Shown here piece by piece: positions 1 to 4,952 of a DNA stretch of 5,010 nt. How positions within the stretch are numbered: the stretch's first letter is position 1; the number at the start of each line of letters is the position of its first letter. Position numbers and translations under genes: made by a program. The stretch comes from Allobaculum sp. (lineage in GTDB: Bacteria; Bacillota_I; Bacilli_A; Erysipelotrichales; Erysipelotrichaceae): the NCBI GenBank assembly GCA_014803815.1, contig JAAVAY010000114.1, positions 1-5,010 of the forward strand, in the 5' to 3' direction. The notes under the pieces are model-generated. The model saw only the letters and a program-made list of their open reading frames with translations. It was not told where the DNA came from and made no database searches.

Positions 1-196
1 CAATGTCTGTCAAGGAAAATCCGAGTCGCTTATAGTGTTGAATTTTCAACATAGTATCAATTTGATCTGAGGTATAATAACGAAAGCCAGTTTCTAAATC
101 TACTTTCATCGGTTTAAGTAGACCAATTTGATCATAATGACGAAGCGTTTTGGGACTACAATGACAGGCTAAAGACATTTTTCCAATCGTAATCAT
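1..196 (-). CDS. MerR-family transcriptional regulator, N-terminal part (cut by window edge)
   Basis: Sixty-five codons from an ATG at 194-196 run off the left edge, so only the DNA-binding domain is visible. The translation begins MITIGKMSLACHCSPKTLRH. It shows the MerR winged helix-turn-helix pattern: a recognition helix with TLRHYDQIGLLKP (residues 17-29), the wing signature GFRYYTSDQI (37-46), and the start of the second helix pair with YKRLGFSL (55-62). The RYY...Q...I..YKRLGFS style resembles the multidrug- or stress-responsive MerR branch (BmrR/BltR-like), but the effector domain lies outside the window, so the ligand is unknown. The start is set by a strong AAGGAGA site 7 nt upstream (204-210). 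The gene has its own MerR-type promoter, which implies autoregulation. It lies downstream of the malQ-like gene on the same strand, but a terminator separates them. The CHC triplet at residues 11-13, in the turn before the recognition helix, is mildly unusual. Confidence 0.9.
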   Translation of the reverse strand, partial: MITIGKMSLACHCSPKTLRHYDQIGLLKPMKVDLETGFRYYTSDQIDTMLKIQHYKRLGFSLTDI

Positions 197-225
197 GGGG
201 AGATCTCCTTTGCTTAAGCATCTCT

Positions 226-256
226 AGTTTGAAGGATTCCCTAAGGGGAAAGTCAA
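226..256 (-). promoter_or_regulatory. MerR-type promoter with dyad operator
   Basis: Read on the minus strand, a -35 hexamer TTGACT (251-256) is followed by a 19-bp spacer and a weak -10 CAAACT (226-231). The spacer contains the inverted repeat TTCCC-TAAG-GGGAA (237-250). Over-long 19-20 bp spacers with a central CCCTAAGGG-like dyad are the known signature of MerR-family target promoters, where the regulator untwists the DNA to activate. The site sits directly upstream of a MerR gene, so it is probably its autoregulatory operator. The -10 is poor, which makes its exact position uncertain. Confidence 0.6.
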
Positions 257-260
257 GCAC

Positions 261-295
261 AAAAAAACGCTATAAATGAAAGAATTTATAGCGTT
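261..295 (-). terminator. Rho-independent terminator of the malQ-like gene
   Basis: A perfect 12-bp inverted repeat (AACGCTATAAAT at 266-277, ATTTATAGCGTT at 284-295) encloses a 6-nt loop. On the minus strand the stem is followed by a run of seven T residues (261-267, partly within the stem). It begins 7 bp after the stop codon of the GH77 gene. There is no T-run on the plus-strand side, so it acts in the minus direction. It separates the GH77 transcript from the MerR gene. Confidence 0.92.
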
Positions 296-301
296 AACAT
301 G

Positions 302-1849
302 TTATTCGATATCTTTTGACGAATCGTTTGTTTGATTGGTATTGTCGGGCGTAGCTCGTTCTTCTTTGGACGTATTGGGGACAATGCGATCGGCGGCTTC
401 TAGCCATTCTCGTACTTTTGCAAGTTCTGCTGGGAACGTACGGAAATCTTTGAGTTTCCATGTCCAGTTGTTCGCTTCGGGATGTTCTGGATCGTTAATG
501 CGACCCACTTCTTTTAAACCAATGACATCTTGCATCGGAATCATAGCGATATCGGAATCCGAATCGATGGCATAATGAACAACTAAGTCATGGAAGGGTC
601 GATGCAAGTAATTGCGTTTTTTGAAAAAACGGCGTAAAGCGATTTTACGGTTATTGATGAAATTCGAATAATCTTGTTCAAGAGTCGGAGTGTCATAAAA
701 AGTGGTATAAATCACCGCTTTTTGCGGCGCAGGTCGTTTGAGTTTTTTAGTTTCCATACGATACTGCAATACATCCATCACCGGAATATCAAATTCACTT
801 TCCAATTCTTTAAGAGTAGGCCGCATTTCTCCCTGATCTTCTGCAGTAAAGAGAACGTGAGGTAAGTCTTTTTTAATAAATTCCATTAAGGGACGGCCAG
901 GGCCTTGAGCCCATTGGCCATATTGGGGATTGCGGTTTTCAGGAACTTTCCAAAGGAAATCGAAGCCCTTGAAGTGAATGATGCGAATGGCATCAAAGTT
1001 TCGAGCAATCCAAACGAAACGATTACGGAATGATTTGTAATCACTAGCTTTTAAAGCTTCAAAGTTATACATCGGTTTTTCCCACACCTGCCCCTTTTCA
1101 TGATAAGGATCAGGTGGACAGCCCGCATATTGCTTCACAGTTCCATTGCGATCCACCATATACTCGTCTTTTTTCGACCACACTTCTGCACTTTCCAAGT
1201 TGACAAAAAATGGAACATCTTGCATTAAAAGCAAGCCTTTTGAACGAGCATAATCGCTCACTTCATCGAGTTGACGATAAAAGATAAATTGTAAAAATTG
1301 AATATAGAACACTTGTTCCACATAGTTACGTAAGACAACCCCCTGCAATTCAGGCCAAGTTTGGTATTCTGAATCCCAATGGGTCCACCCCTTACCATCG
1401 TGCAATTGGCGGAACAATTCATACACTGTCCAGCTATTGAGCCACCAAGCATCCTGTTTAAACTTTTCAAAATCGGCTTTCCATCTCGAATAGTTTTTAC
1501 GAAACGCTTTAAAGGCACGCTGAAAGTAAGGTTCTTTAAATTGGCGGACTGTCTCATAATCTACAGCGCTCTTAAATTTATTACAATTGACCACACTGCT
1601 TTGGGTAAGAAGATCCATTTCCGCTAAGCGATCAATATTAATGTAGATCGGATCCCCCGCATAAGCGGAAGCCATGCTGTAGGGCGAGTTGTCTCCTTGT
1701 GTAGGTTGAAGAGGCAACATCGACCAAATCTTAATTCCCGCTTTGGAGAGTTCATCAATCATCATCAGTGTTTTCTGCCCTAAATCTCCAATTCCCTGAT
1801 TTCCAGGTACGGAGAAAAGAGGCAACAAGATACCAGCTTGTCTTTCCAT
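302..1849 (-). CDS. malQ: GH77 4-alpha-glucanotransferase (amylomaltase) homologue, catalytic nucleophile replaced
   Basis: This 515-residue cytoplasmic protein spans the whole GH77 fold and is about the usual family length. Family landmarks (numbered from the ATG at 1847-1849) include GILLPLFSVPGNQGIGDLG near the N-terminus (6-24), NSPYSMASAYAGDP (54-67), the YAGCPPD loop (241-247), IRIIHFKGF (288-296), TAEDQG (335-340), YTTFYDT (381-387), and a C-terminal IPMQDVIGL...RINDP block. GH77 enzymes transfer alpha-1,4-glucan segments between maltodextrins. In active members the second block reads RIDHFRGF, and its Asp is the nucleophile; here that codon (977-979) is ATT, Ile291. The acid/base Glu337 and third acid Asp386 are kept, but the His before Asp386 is Tyr. 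Activity is therefore doubtful. The last 25 or so residues are a hydrophilic tail. An in-frame GTG at 1861 is possible (519 aa) but lies inside the ribosome binding site, so the ATG is preferred. The gene is monocistronic, with a long leader and its own terminator. Family assignment is certain; function is not. Confidence 0.9.
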   Translation of the reverse strand: MERQAGILLPLFSVPGNQGIGDLGQKTLMMIDELSKAGIKIWSMLPLQPTQGDNSPYSMASAYAGDPIYINIDRLAEMDLLTQSSVVNCNKFKSAVDYETVRQFKEPYFQRAFKAFRKNYSRWKADFEKFKQDAWWLNSWTVYELFRQLHDGKGWTHWDSEYQTWPELQGVVLRNYVEQVFYIQFLQFIFYRQLDEVSDYARSKGLLLMQDVPFFVNLESAEVWSKKDEYMVDRNGTVKQYAGCPPDPYHEKGQVWEKPMYNFEALKASDYKSFRNRFVWIARNFDAIRIIHFKGFDFLWKVPENRNPQYGQWAQGPGRPLMEFIKKDLPHVLFTAEDQGEMRPTLKELESEFDIPVMDVLQYRMETKKLKRPAPQKAVIYTTFYDTPTLEQDYSNFINNRKIALRRFFKKRNYLHRPFHDLVVHYAIDSDSDIAMIPMQDVIGLKEVGRINDPEHPEANNWTWKLKDFRTFPAELAKVREWLEAADRIVPNTSKEERATPDNTNQTNDSSKDIE

Positions 1850-1857
1850 AAGTTGAT

Positions 1858-1867
1858 TCACCTACTT
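1858..1867 (-). promoter_or_regulatory. Ribosome binding site deciding the malQ start
   Basis: On the minus strand AAGTAGGTGA matches the anti-SD complement AAGGAGGTGA at 9 of 10 positions and lies 8 nt before the ATG at 1849. The alternative GTG start at 1861 is part of this element and has no SD of its own, so the shorter protein starting MERQAGILLPLF is favoured. That start also fits where GH77 proteins usually begin. Confidence 0.8.
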
Positions 1868-1873
1868 GCTTTT

Positions 1874-1889
1874 CAAATACCTGTATTTG
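1874..1889 (-). promoter_or_regulatory. Inverted repeat just upstream of the malQ ribosome binding site
   Basis: CAAATAC-CT-GTATTTG is a perfect 7-bp inverted repeat with a 2-bp centre. It ends 7 bp before the SD sequence. In RNA the 2-nt loop would force opening to about 5 bp. One arm overlaps the strand that can close the long-range stem of the leader, so the two pairings compete. It could instead be a protein operator. No T-run follows, so it is not a terminator. Confidence 0.4.
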
Positions 1890-1915
1890 TCACAGCCATC
1901 AAAGAGAAGACTGTA

Positions 1916-1927
1916 TCCTCTTAGGCT
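1916..1927 (-). repeat. 12-nt direct repeat, copy 2 (AGCCTAAGAGGA on minus strand)
   Basis: Identical to the copy at 2042-2053, 126 bp away, and also within the malQ leader. Each copy starts with AGCC belonging to a potential helix and continues with an unpaired-looking UAAGAGGA, suggesting a repeated structural or ligand/protein-binding element. Confidence 0.6.
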
Positions 1928-1991
1928 CCAAATAATGAGGAAGCTCTCTTTTTGGAGCAATCCTTCTTTATTTATTCGGAATAGAATAACT

Positions 1992-2005
1992 TCAAATCGC
2001 TTTCA
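1992..2005 (-). promoter_or_regulatory. Candidate cre (CcpA) site in the malQ leader
   Basis: TGAAAGCGATTTGA on the minus strand matches the cre consensus TGWNANCGNTNWCA at 13 of 14 positions (G for C at position 13). It lies about 115 bp downstream of the predicted transcription start. At such a position CcpA usually represses by roadblock. Glucose repression of an alpha-glucan gene fits known Bacillota practice. The site overlaps an RNA hairpin arm, so the match could also reflect RNA structure. Confidence 0.5.
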
Positions 2006-2041
2006 ATGATTTGAATCAAATAAGGACAAATACGTTCTATT

Positions 2042-2053
2042 TCCTCTTAGGCT
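2042..2053 (-). repeat. 12-nt direct repeat, copy 1 (AGCCTAAGAGGA on minus strand)
   Basis: First copy in the direction of transcription; identical to 1916-1927. Its AGCC is also the 3' half of ACAGCC, the strand that can pair with GGCTGT near the end of the leader. Confidence 0.6.
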
Positions 2054-2068
2054 GTTCCTACAGGGGAA

Positions 2069-2110
2069 AATTTTATCATGTTTTCGGGTAATTTTATCAC
2101 GATTTTCGAA
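2069..2110 (-). repeat. Two tandem 21-bp near-repeats next to the malQ transcription start
   Basis: Two adjacent units (2069-2089 and 2090-2110) share the exact 10-mer AATTTTATCA (plus strand) and are about 15 of 21 identical ungapped. A one-base shift also brings the TTTTCG portions into register. The 21-bp period is two helical turns, as expected for a pair of operator sites bound on the same face. The pair lies roughly 10 to 50 bp downstream of the predicted transcription start. Confidence 0.45.
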
Positions 2111-2126
2111 CATTTCAACCGTATTT

Positions 2127-2155
2127 TTATAAAATATCTTCACATCATTTGACAA
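2127..2155 (-). promoter_or_regulatory. Sigma-A promoter for the malQ-like gene
   Basis: On the minus strand TTGTCA (2150-2155, 5 of 6 to consensus) is followed by a 17-bp spacer and TTATAA (2127-2132). Shifting by one base gives TATAAA (2126-2131) with an 18-bp spacer. Transcription would start near 2120, leaving about 270 nt of leader before the ATG at 1849. The 2161-2285 stretch behind it is AT-rich and shows nothing else I can support. Confidence 0.6.
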
Positions 2156-2285
2156 AAAATCAAAAAGTATCTTTTATTTTCCGCTTTAGGCAAAGCATAA
2201 GCCGAAGAATTTGGAGTGAAAAAACTAGGATAGTGAAATTCAAAAATAAATATTTCCTTTTAGGAGATAATTTTTAAAAATCTAT

Positions 2286-2321
2286 AAAAAAAGAGCCAAA
2301 CGTTAAGAGTTTAGCTCTTTT
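2286..2321 (-). terminator. Rho-independent terminator of the pheA-aminotransferase operon
   Basis: Arms at 2289-2301 and 2309-2321 form a 13-bp stem around a 7-nt loop. The single non-Watson-Crick position is U-G on the minus-strand RNA but A-C on the plus strand, which favours the minus direction. A run of seven T residues (2286-2292) closes the minus-strand side. It starts 13 bp after the aminotransferase stop codon. Confidence 0.9.
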
Positions 2322-2334
2322 AAGTTGACTTTTT

Positions 2335-3573
2335 TTAGGATTCTTTTGTCACGGTGTCCAAGATGGCTTTCATGCGTGGAGCCAATCCATCTACTTTAGC
2401 CATAGGCATCGAACAAATCGCTACTCGAATTCCTTTGTTGACTTTTACCGTAAAAATATTTTCATCGATTAAGGCTTGATGAAATGCATCTCTAGTGGCA
2501 TTGTCCATCTCTAAAGTCACAAAGAATCCTTCTTTATAAGGATAATGCTTTAAACCCACTTCTTGTGCCTGCTGTAAAAAGATCTCTGAACGTTTTTTCA
2601 ACAAATCGACATAGCCTTGGCGCTCAGCATTGTAGGCTTCTTTGTTTTGTTCCATCAAATGCGCAAAGGCGACCATAGCGCCATTGTTGATGTTTGACCA
2701 AGTAGCACGAGCAGATTTTTCGAAAACCACCTTTAACTCATTTACGGCTTCAGGCGTTTTTCCAAGCACGATAGCCGCTCCACAGCGTAATCCATAGGCT
2801 GTCATCGATTTAGAAATGGAGAAAGCCACGATGATGGCCACATTGTCGCTAATCTCATCAAAGCAGGTGAAATAGTGCTTGGCATATCGCCCTTGATACG
2901 AGAAATCAATATAGGCGATGTCATTGATTAAGACCACCGAATGGGTTTTAGAGCATTCGTTTAAAAAAGCGATGACTTCTTTCCATTCGCCTTCACTCAT
3001 GGAATACCCTGTGGGGTTATGACAAGGGTCATTGATGATCACCACTAAGCGATCCTGCTTAGCCATAACCTTCTGGCAGGTTTCTTTAAAGGAAGCCAAG
3101 TTAAAATGATCTCCTTCAAATAGCGAATATTGCGCAATGTCAATGTTTTGCATCTGGGCCATGAGCGCGTAGGATCCCCAAGCAATTTCTGGAATAATGA
3201 GCGTTTGTCCTGATTCTAAACAGTCGGTAATAGAAATGCTGACAGCGCCCGTTCCGCCAGGAGTCGCAATGACTTCTTTATATAAATTGGAATTGCCATC
3301 CAAGACCCAGTTGATCGCATCTTGACGAAAATCAGGATTTCCTACAAAACTGACAGCATATTTAGCCAAATTACGATTGTCTAGTTTCTTCAGGGTTTTA
3401 AAGAAGGTTTGCATGGTGGCCAATTGGCCTTCTTCGGTATAAAGCGAGCCGATGACTCCATCCACGACATTTTCCTCGCCATATTGGGCTTTGGCCGCTT
3501 TAGCTTGTTCTACCACCGCAAAAACGGTATCCACAATCGGCGTGCGATTGACACTGTCTTTTACAAAACTCAT
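2335..3573 (-). CDS. Class I (AspC/TyrB-type) PLP-dependent aminotransferase, probably aromatic amino acid
   Basis: This 412-residue cytoplasmic fold-type I aminotransferase aligns with the aspartate/aromatic aminotransferase Ia group. Visible landmarks are the phosphate-binding TPGGTGA (104-110), ring-stacking Trp132 in PEIAWGSY, Asn186 in HNPTG, Asp218 and Tyr221 in NDIAYIDF, Schiff-base Lys255 in SISKSMTAYGLR, Arg263 that holds the PLP phosphate, and Arg383 in GIRVAICS that binds the substrate carboxylate. All expected catalytic residues are therefore present. The ATG at 3571-3573 is chosen because AAAGGA precedes it at about 8 nt. A longer reading to 3642 would add 23 residues, overlap pheA and lack an SD. 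It lies 25 bp after pheA and shares its terminator, so phenylpyruvate to phenylalanine is the likely main reaction, with glutamate as donor. Aspartate or broader specificity cannot be excluded from sequence. Confidence 0.9.
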   Translation of the reverse strand: MSFVKDSVNRTPIVDTVFAVVEQAKAAKAQYGEENVVDGVIGSLYTEEGQLATMQTFFKTLKKLDNRNLAKYAVSFVGNPDFRQDAINWVLDGNSNLYKEVIATPGGTGAVSISITDCLESGQTLIIPEIAWGSYALMAQMQNIDIAQYSLFEGDHFNLASFKETCQKVMAKQDRLVVIINDPCHNPTGYSMSEGEWKEVIAFLNECSKTHSVVLINDIAYIDFSYQGRYAKHYFTCFDEISDNVAIIVAFSISKSMTAYGLRCGAAIVLGKTPEAVNELKVVFEKSARATWSNINNGAMVAFAHLMEQNKEAYNAERQGYVDLLKKRSEIFLQQAQEVGLKHYPYKEGFFVTLEMDNATRDAFHQALIDENIFTVKVNKGIRVAICSMPMAKVDGLAPRMKAILDTVTKES

Positions 3574-3598
3574 AAAATTTTTCCTTTCACAACATGAA

Positions 3599-4684
3599 TT
3601 AATTTCGAATAGTATAGGTTCCAAGCCATTTTCGAAACACACAGACGGGAGCTAAGGTTCGAAATAAGGCTTCTACATTTTCCTTAGATAAATCGCCATC
3701 GGCTTGGATGTAAAAAAAGTATTCAAAGGGATGTCCTTTACGAGGACGAGATTGTAGGCAATCCATGTTTAAGCCAAAAGCCGCAATGACATTGATGGCT
3801 CGAGCTAAAAAGCCCACTTCACTTTTGACACTGATTAAAAAAGCGCCATGATCGCCACGGTGTTCATTTTCTTTGGCCGAAATGATTAAAAAGCGAGTGG
3901 TGTTAGAACTATCCGCCTCGATGTTCTCAGCCAAAATCTTCAAGTCATACAATTTAGCGTTTTCTTTAGCTCCAATTGCAGCCTTATGAATGTCTTGTTC
4001 TTGTGCAATGTATTGCGCGGCCATAGCCGTGTTGGGATAAGGAATGGTTTCTACCCCAAGAGCATCAAGAAATGGTTTAGCTTGCCATAGAGCTTGGTCT
4101 TTCGAGTACACCCATTGGATATCTTTAAGTTGGGCTTCTTGAATGGCCAATAAGCATTGTTCAATTTTGATATCCGCGATTTGATGAATATAAACGGGAT
4201 ATTGCATCAATCCATCCAACACTTCCCCAACTAAACCCGAGTTCGTGTTTTCAAGAGGTAAGATTCCATATTGGGCTTTGTGAGCCACTACATTTTCAAA
4301 GACTTGATCAAAGCTAGAGCAGGAAAGCTGAGTAGCCTCTGGAAAAAGATTGCTCGTCACGGAATGGGCAAAAGCGCCTTCAATTCCACAATAGGCTACG
4401 GTATTAATGGCCAACATTTCTCGTTGACGCTTTTTGGATAAATCCATCAGGTACTGAATCCATTTTCCAAAATCTTCTTTTAAACTTTTCTCTTGAATAC
4501 GAGCTTCGTTTTTGGCAATAACTTGGGCTTCACGGGTGGCATCGAGTACGGGGATATTGTGGCTTTTTTTGTAATTGGCCACTTGTTCTACCGCGGCCAT
4601 ACGTTTTTCAAACAACTGGGCAAGTTCTTTATCAATTTCATCAATTTGATGTCTTGCTTCTTGTAATGCGTCTAAATTGTTCAC
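3599..4684 (-). CDS. pheA: Bifunctional chorismate mutase / prephenate dehydratase (P-protein)
   Basis: This 361-residue cytoplasmic enzyme makes phenylpyruvate from chorismate via prephenate. Domains in order: AroQ-type chorismate mutase (about 4-90), with Arg11, Arg28, Lys39, Asp48, Arg51 and Glu52 at the E. coli P-protein active-site numbers and Gln87 near its Gln88; prephenate dehydratase (about 97-275), with YCGIEGAFAH, ILPLENTNSG (141-150) and the catalytic TRF triplet (263-265); and a C-terminal ACT domain (about 280-355) for phenylalanine feedback, with GFLA (291-294) and QSRP (311-314). QSRP replaces the usual ESRP of the Phe site. The GTG start at 4682-4684 is preferred because GAGGTGATC, a 9-nt match to the 16S tail, sits just before it. 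An ATG at 4702 would add six residues, with only a weak AGGA upstream. It is first in an operon with the aminotransferase 25 bp downstream and diverges from probable aroB. Confidence 0.95.
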   Translation of the reverse strand: MNNLDALQEARHQIDEIDKELAQLFEKRMAAVEQVANYKKSHNIPVLDATREAQVIAKNEARIQEKSLKEDFGKWIQYLMDLSKKRQREMLAINTVAYCGIEGAFAHSVTSNLFPEATQLSCSSFDQVFENVVAHKAQYGILPLENTNSGLVGEVLDGLMQYPVYIHQIADIKIEQCLLAIQEAQLKDIQWVYSKDQALWQAKPFLDALGVETIPYPNTAMAAQYIAQEQDIHKAAIGAKENAKLYDLKILAENIEADSSNTTRFLIISAKENEHRGDHGAFLISVKSEVGFLARAINVIAAFGLNMDCLQSRPRKGHPFEYFFYIQADGDLSKENVEALFRTLAPVCVFRKWLGTYTIRN

Positions 4685-4687
4685 TTT

Positions 4688-4696
4688 GATCACCTC
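4688..4696 (-). promoter_or_regulatory. Ribosome binding site deciding the pheA start
   Basis: GAGGTGATC on the minus strand is fully complementary to nine bases of the 16S rRNA 3' tail, with 8 nt between GAGG and the GTG codon at 4684. If the upstream ATG at 4702 were used, this element would lie inside the coding region. Starting at GTG also brings the mutase residues to the same numbers as in the E. coli protein. Confidence 0.75.
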
Positions 4697-4740
4697 GATC
4701 ATGATACCATCCTGCCTCTTTTTGAGGAATTTGCGTCTAA

Positions 4741-4772
4741 AAACTCAATCTAAGTCTTAAAAATCTTGATTG
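4741..4772 (-). promoter_or_regulatory. Hairpin followed by T-run in the pheA leader (possible attenuator)
   Basis: On the minus strand CAATCAAG (4765-4772) can pair with CTTAGATTG (4746-4754) with one bulged A and a 10-nt loop, followed directly by AGTTTTTAG. This has the shape of a weak intrinsic terminator about 55 bp upstream of the pheA start. The stem is AT-rich and no Phe-rich leader peptide or T-box is seen, so the role is uncertain. Confidence 0.25.
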
Positions 4773-4881
4773 TTTTGTCTTTTTTCCTTCGAAATTAGCT
4801 CTTTATCTCCTCGTTTCTCTTCCTCTTTTTAAATCATGACATCTATACAAAAAGATCTCGGTAAAATTGAGGCATTCCATC

Positions 4882-4895
4882 TCGATTGGAATCGA
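4882..4895. promoter_or_regulatory. Palindrome in the pheA-aroB divergent spacer (operator candidate)
   Basis: TCGATT-GG-AATCGA is a perfect inverted repeat with 6-bp arms. It overlaps the candidate aroB -35 (TTGGAA, 4886-4891) and lies just downstream of the candidate pheA transcription start. A repressor bound here could affect both directions. No named regulator can be assigned. Confidence 0.35.
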
Positions 4896-4913
4896 TTTTC
4901 TTTTCATTATAGA
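4886..4913 (+). promoter_or_regulatory. Candidate promoter for the aroB-like gene
   Basis: TTGGAA (4886-4891), a 16-bp spacer and TATAGA (4908-4913), each matching consensus at 4 of 6 positions, place a start near 4920, about 33 nt before the ATG at 4953. The score is moderate, but the location fits. Confidence 0.4.
4906..4911 (-). promoter_or_regulatory. Candidate -10 box for the pheA operon
   Basis: A perfect TATAAT is read on the minus strand. The -35 region at 17 bp spacing (4929-4934, CCTTTT) is poor. Transcription would start near 4899, giving a leader of about 215 nt. The box overlaps the candidate plus-strand -10 of the aroB-like gene. Confidence 0.4.
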
Positions 4914-4952
4914 AAATGCCCTACGATAAAAAGGTAAAGAAAGGTATAGTTC

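Larger units (their letters stand above)
1880..2064 (-). ncRNA. Candidate structured 5' leader RNA of the malQ-like gene (cis-regulatory, unidentified)
   Basis: Two nested long-range helices can close this segment: 2059-2064 with 1880-1885 (CCUGUA/UACAGG) and 2050-2055 with 1892-1897 (ACAGCC/GGCUGU). Inside are a helix GGAAUAGAA-type (1978-1986 with 2035-2044, one bulge) capped by an 8-bp hairpin (1991-1998 with 2008-2015), and a helix GCTCCAAA/TTTGGAGC (1925-1932 with 1951-1958). The 12-nt element AGCCUAAGAGGA occurs twice (1916-1927, 2042-2053). This resembles a multi-branched riboswitch-like leader, but I do not recognise a known class. In particular there is no T-box GGUGGNACCGCG motif. 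The pairings were found by eye, without energy or covariation support. Confidence 0.4.

Noticed and set aside
336..865. Plus-strand open frames opposite the GH77 gene (and similar ones at 1379-1627 and 3409-3655)
   Set aside because: They lie antisense to clearly conserved proteins, have low-complexity translations and no recognisable domain; they are shadows.
2009..2021. Short palindrome ATTTGAATCAAAT as a separate operator
   Set aside because: It overlaps the arm of the longer 1991-2015 hairpin and is AT-rich, so it adds no independent signal.
2047..2100. 17-codon minus-strand frame (GTG start) in the malQ leader
   Set aside because: No SD precedes it, and its codons fall in the 21-bp repeat and the predicted helix strand, which explain the sequence better.
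1850..2120. T-box riboswitch in the malQ leader
   Set aside because: No GGUGGNACCGCG-type T-box sequence or terminator/antiterminator pair is present, and the gene is not a tRNA- or amino-acid-related target.
3574..3642. Longer aminotransferase reading starting at 3642
   Set aside because: It overlaps the pheA 3' end by 44 bp and has no SD, whereas the ATG at 3573 has a good one and gives the normal family N-terminus.
4806..4907. 34-codon minus-strand frame in the pheA leader starting at 4907
   Set aside because: Its ATG lies within or next to the -10 box, so it would not be transcribed from that promoter. No SD and no Phe-rich stretch.
4836..4937. 33-codon plus-strand frame before aroB, rich in Phe, Trp and Tyr (candidate leader peptide)
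   Set aside because: It has no ribosome binding site (pyrimidine-rich DNA precedes the ATG), and the candidate aroB promoter lies inside it. T-rich DNA gives Phe codons by default.
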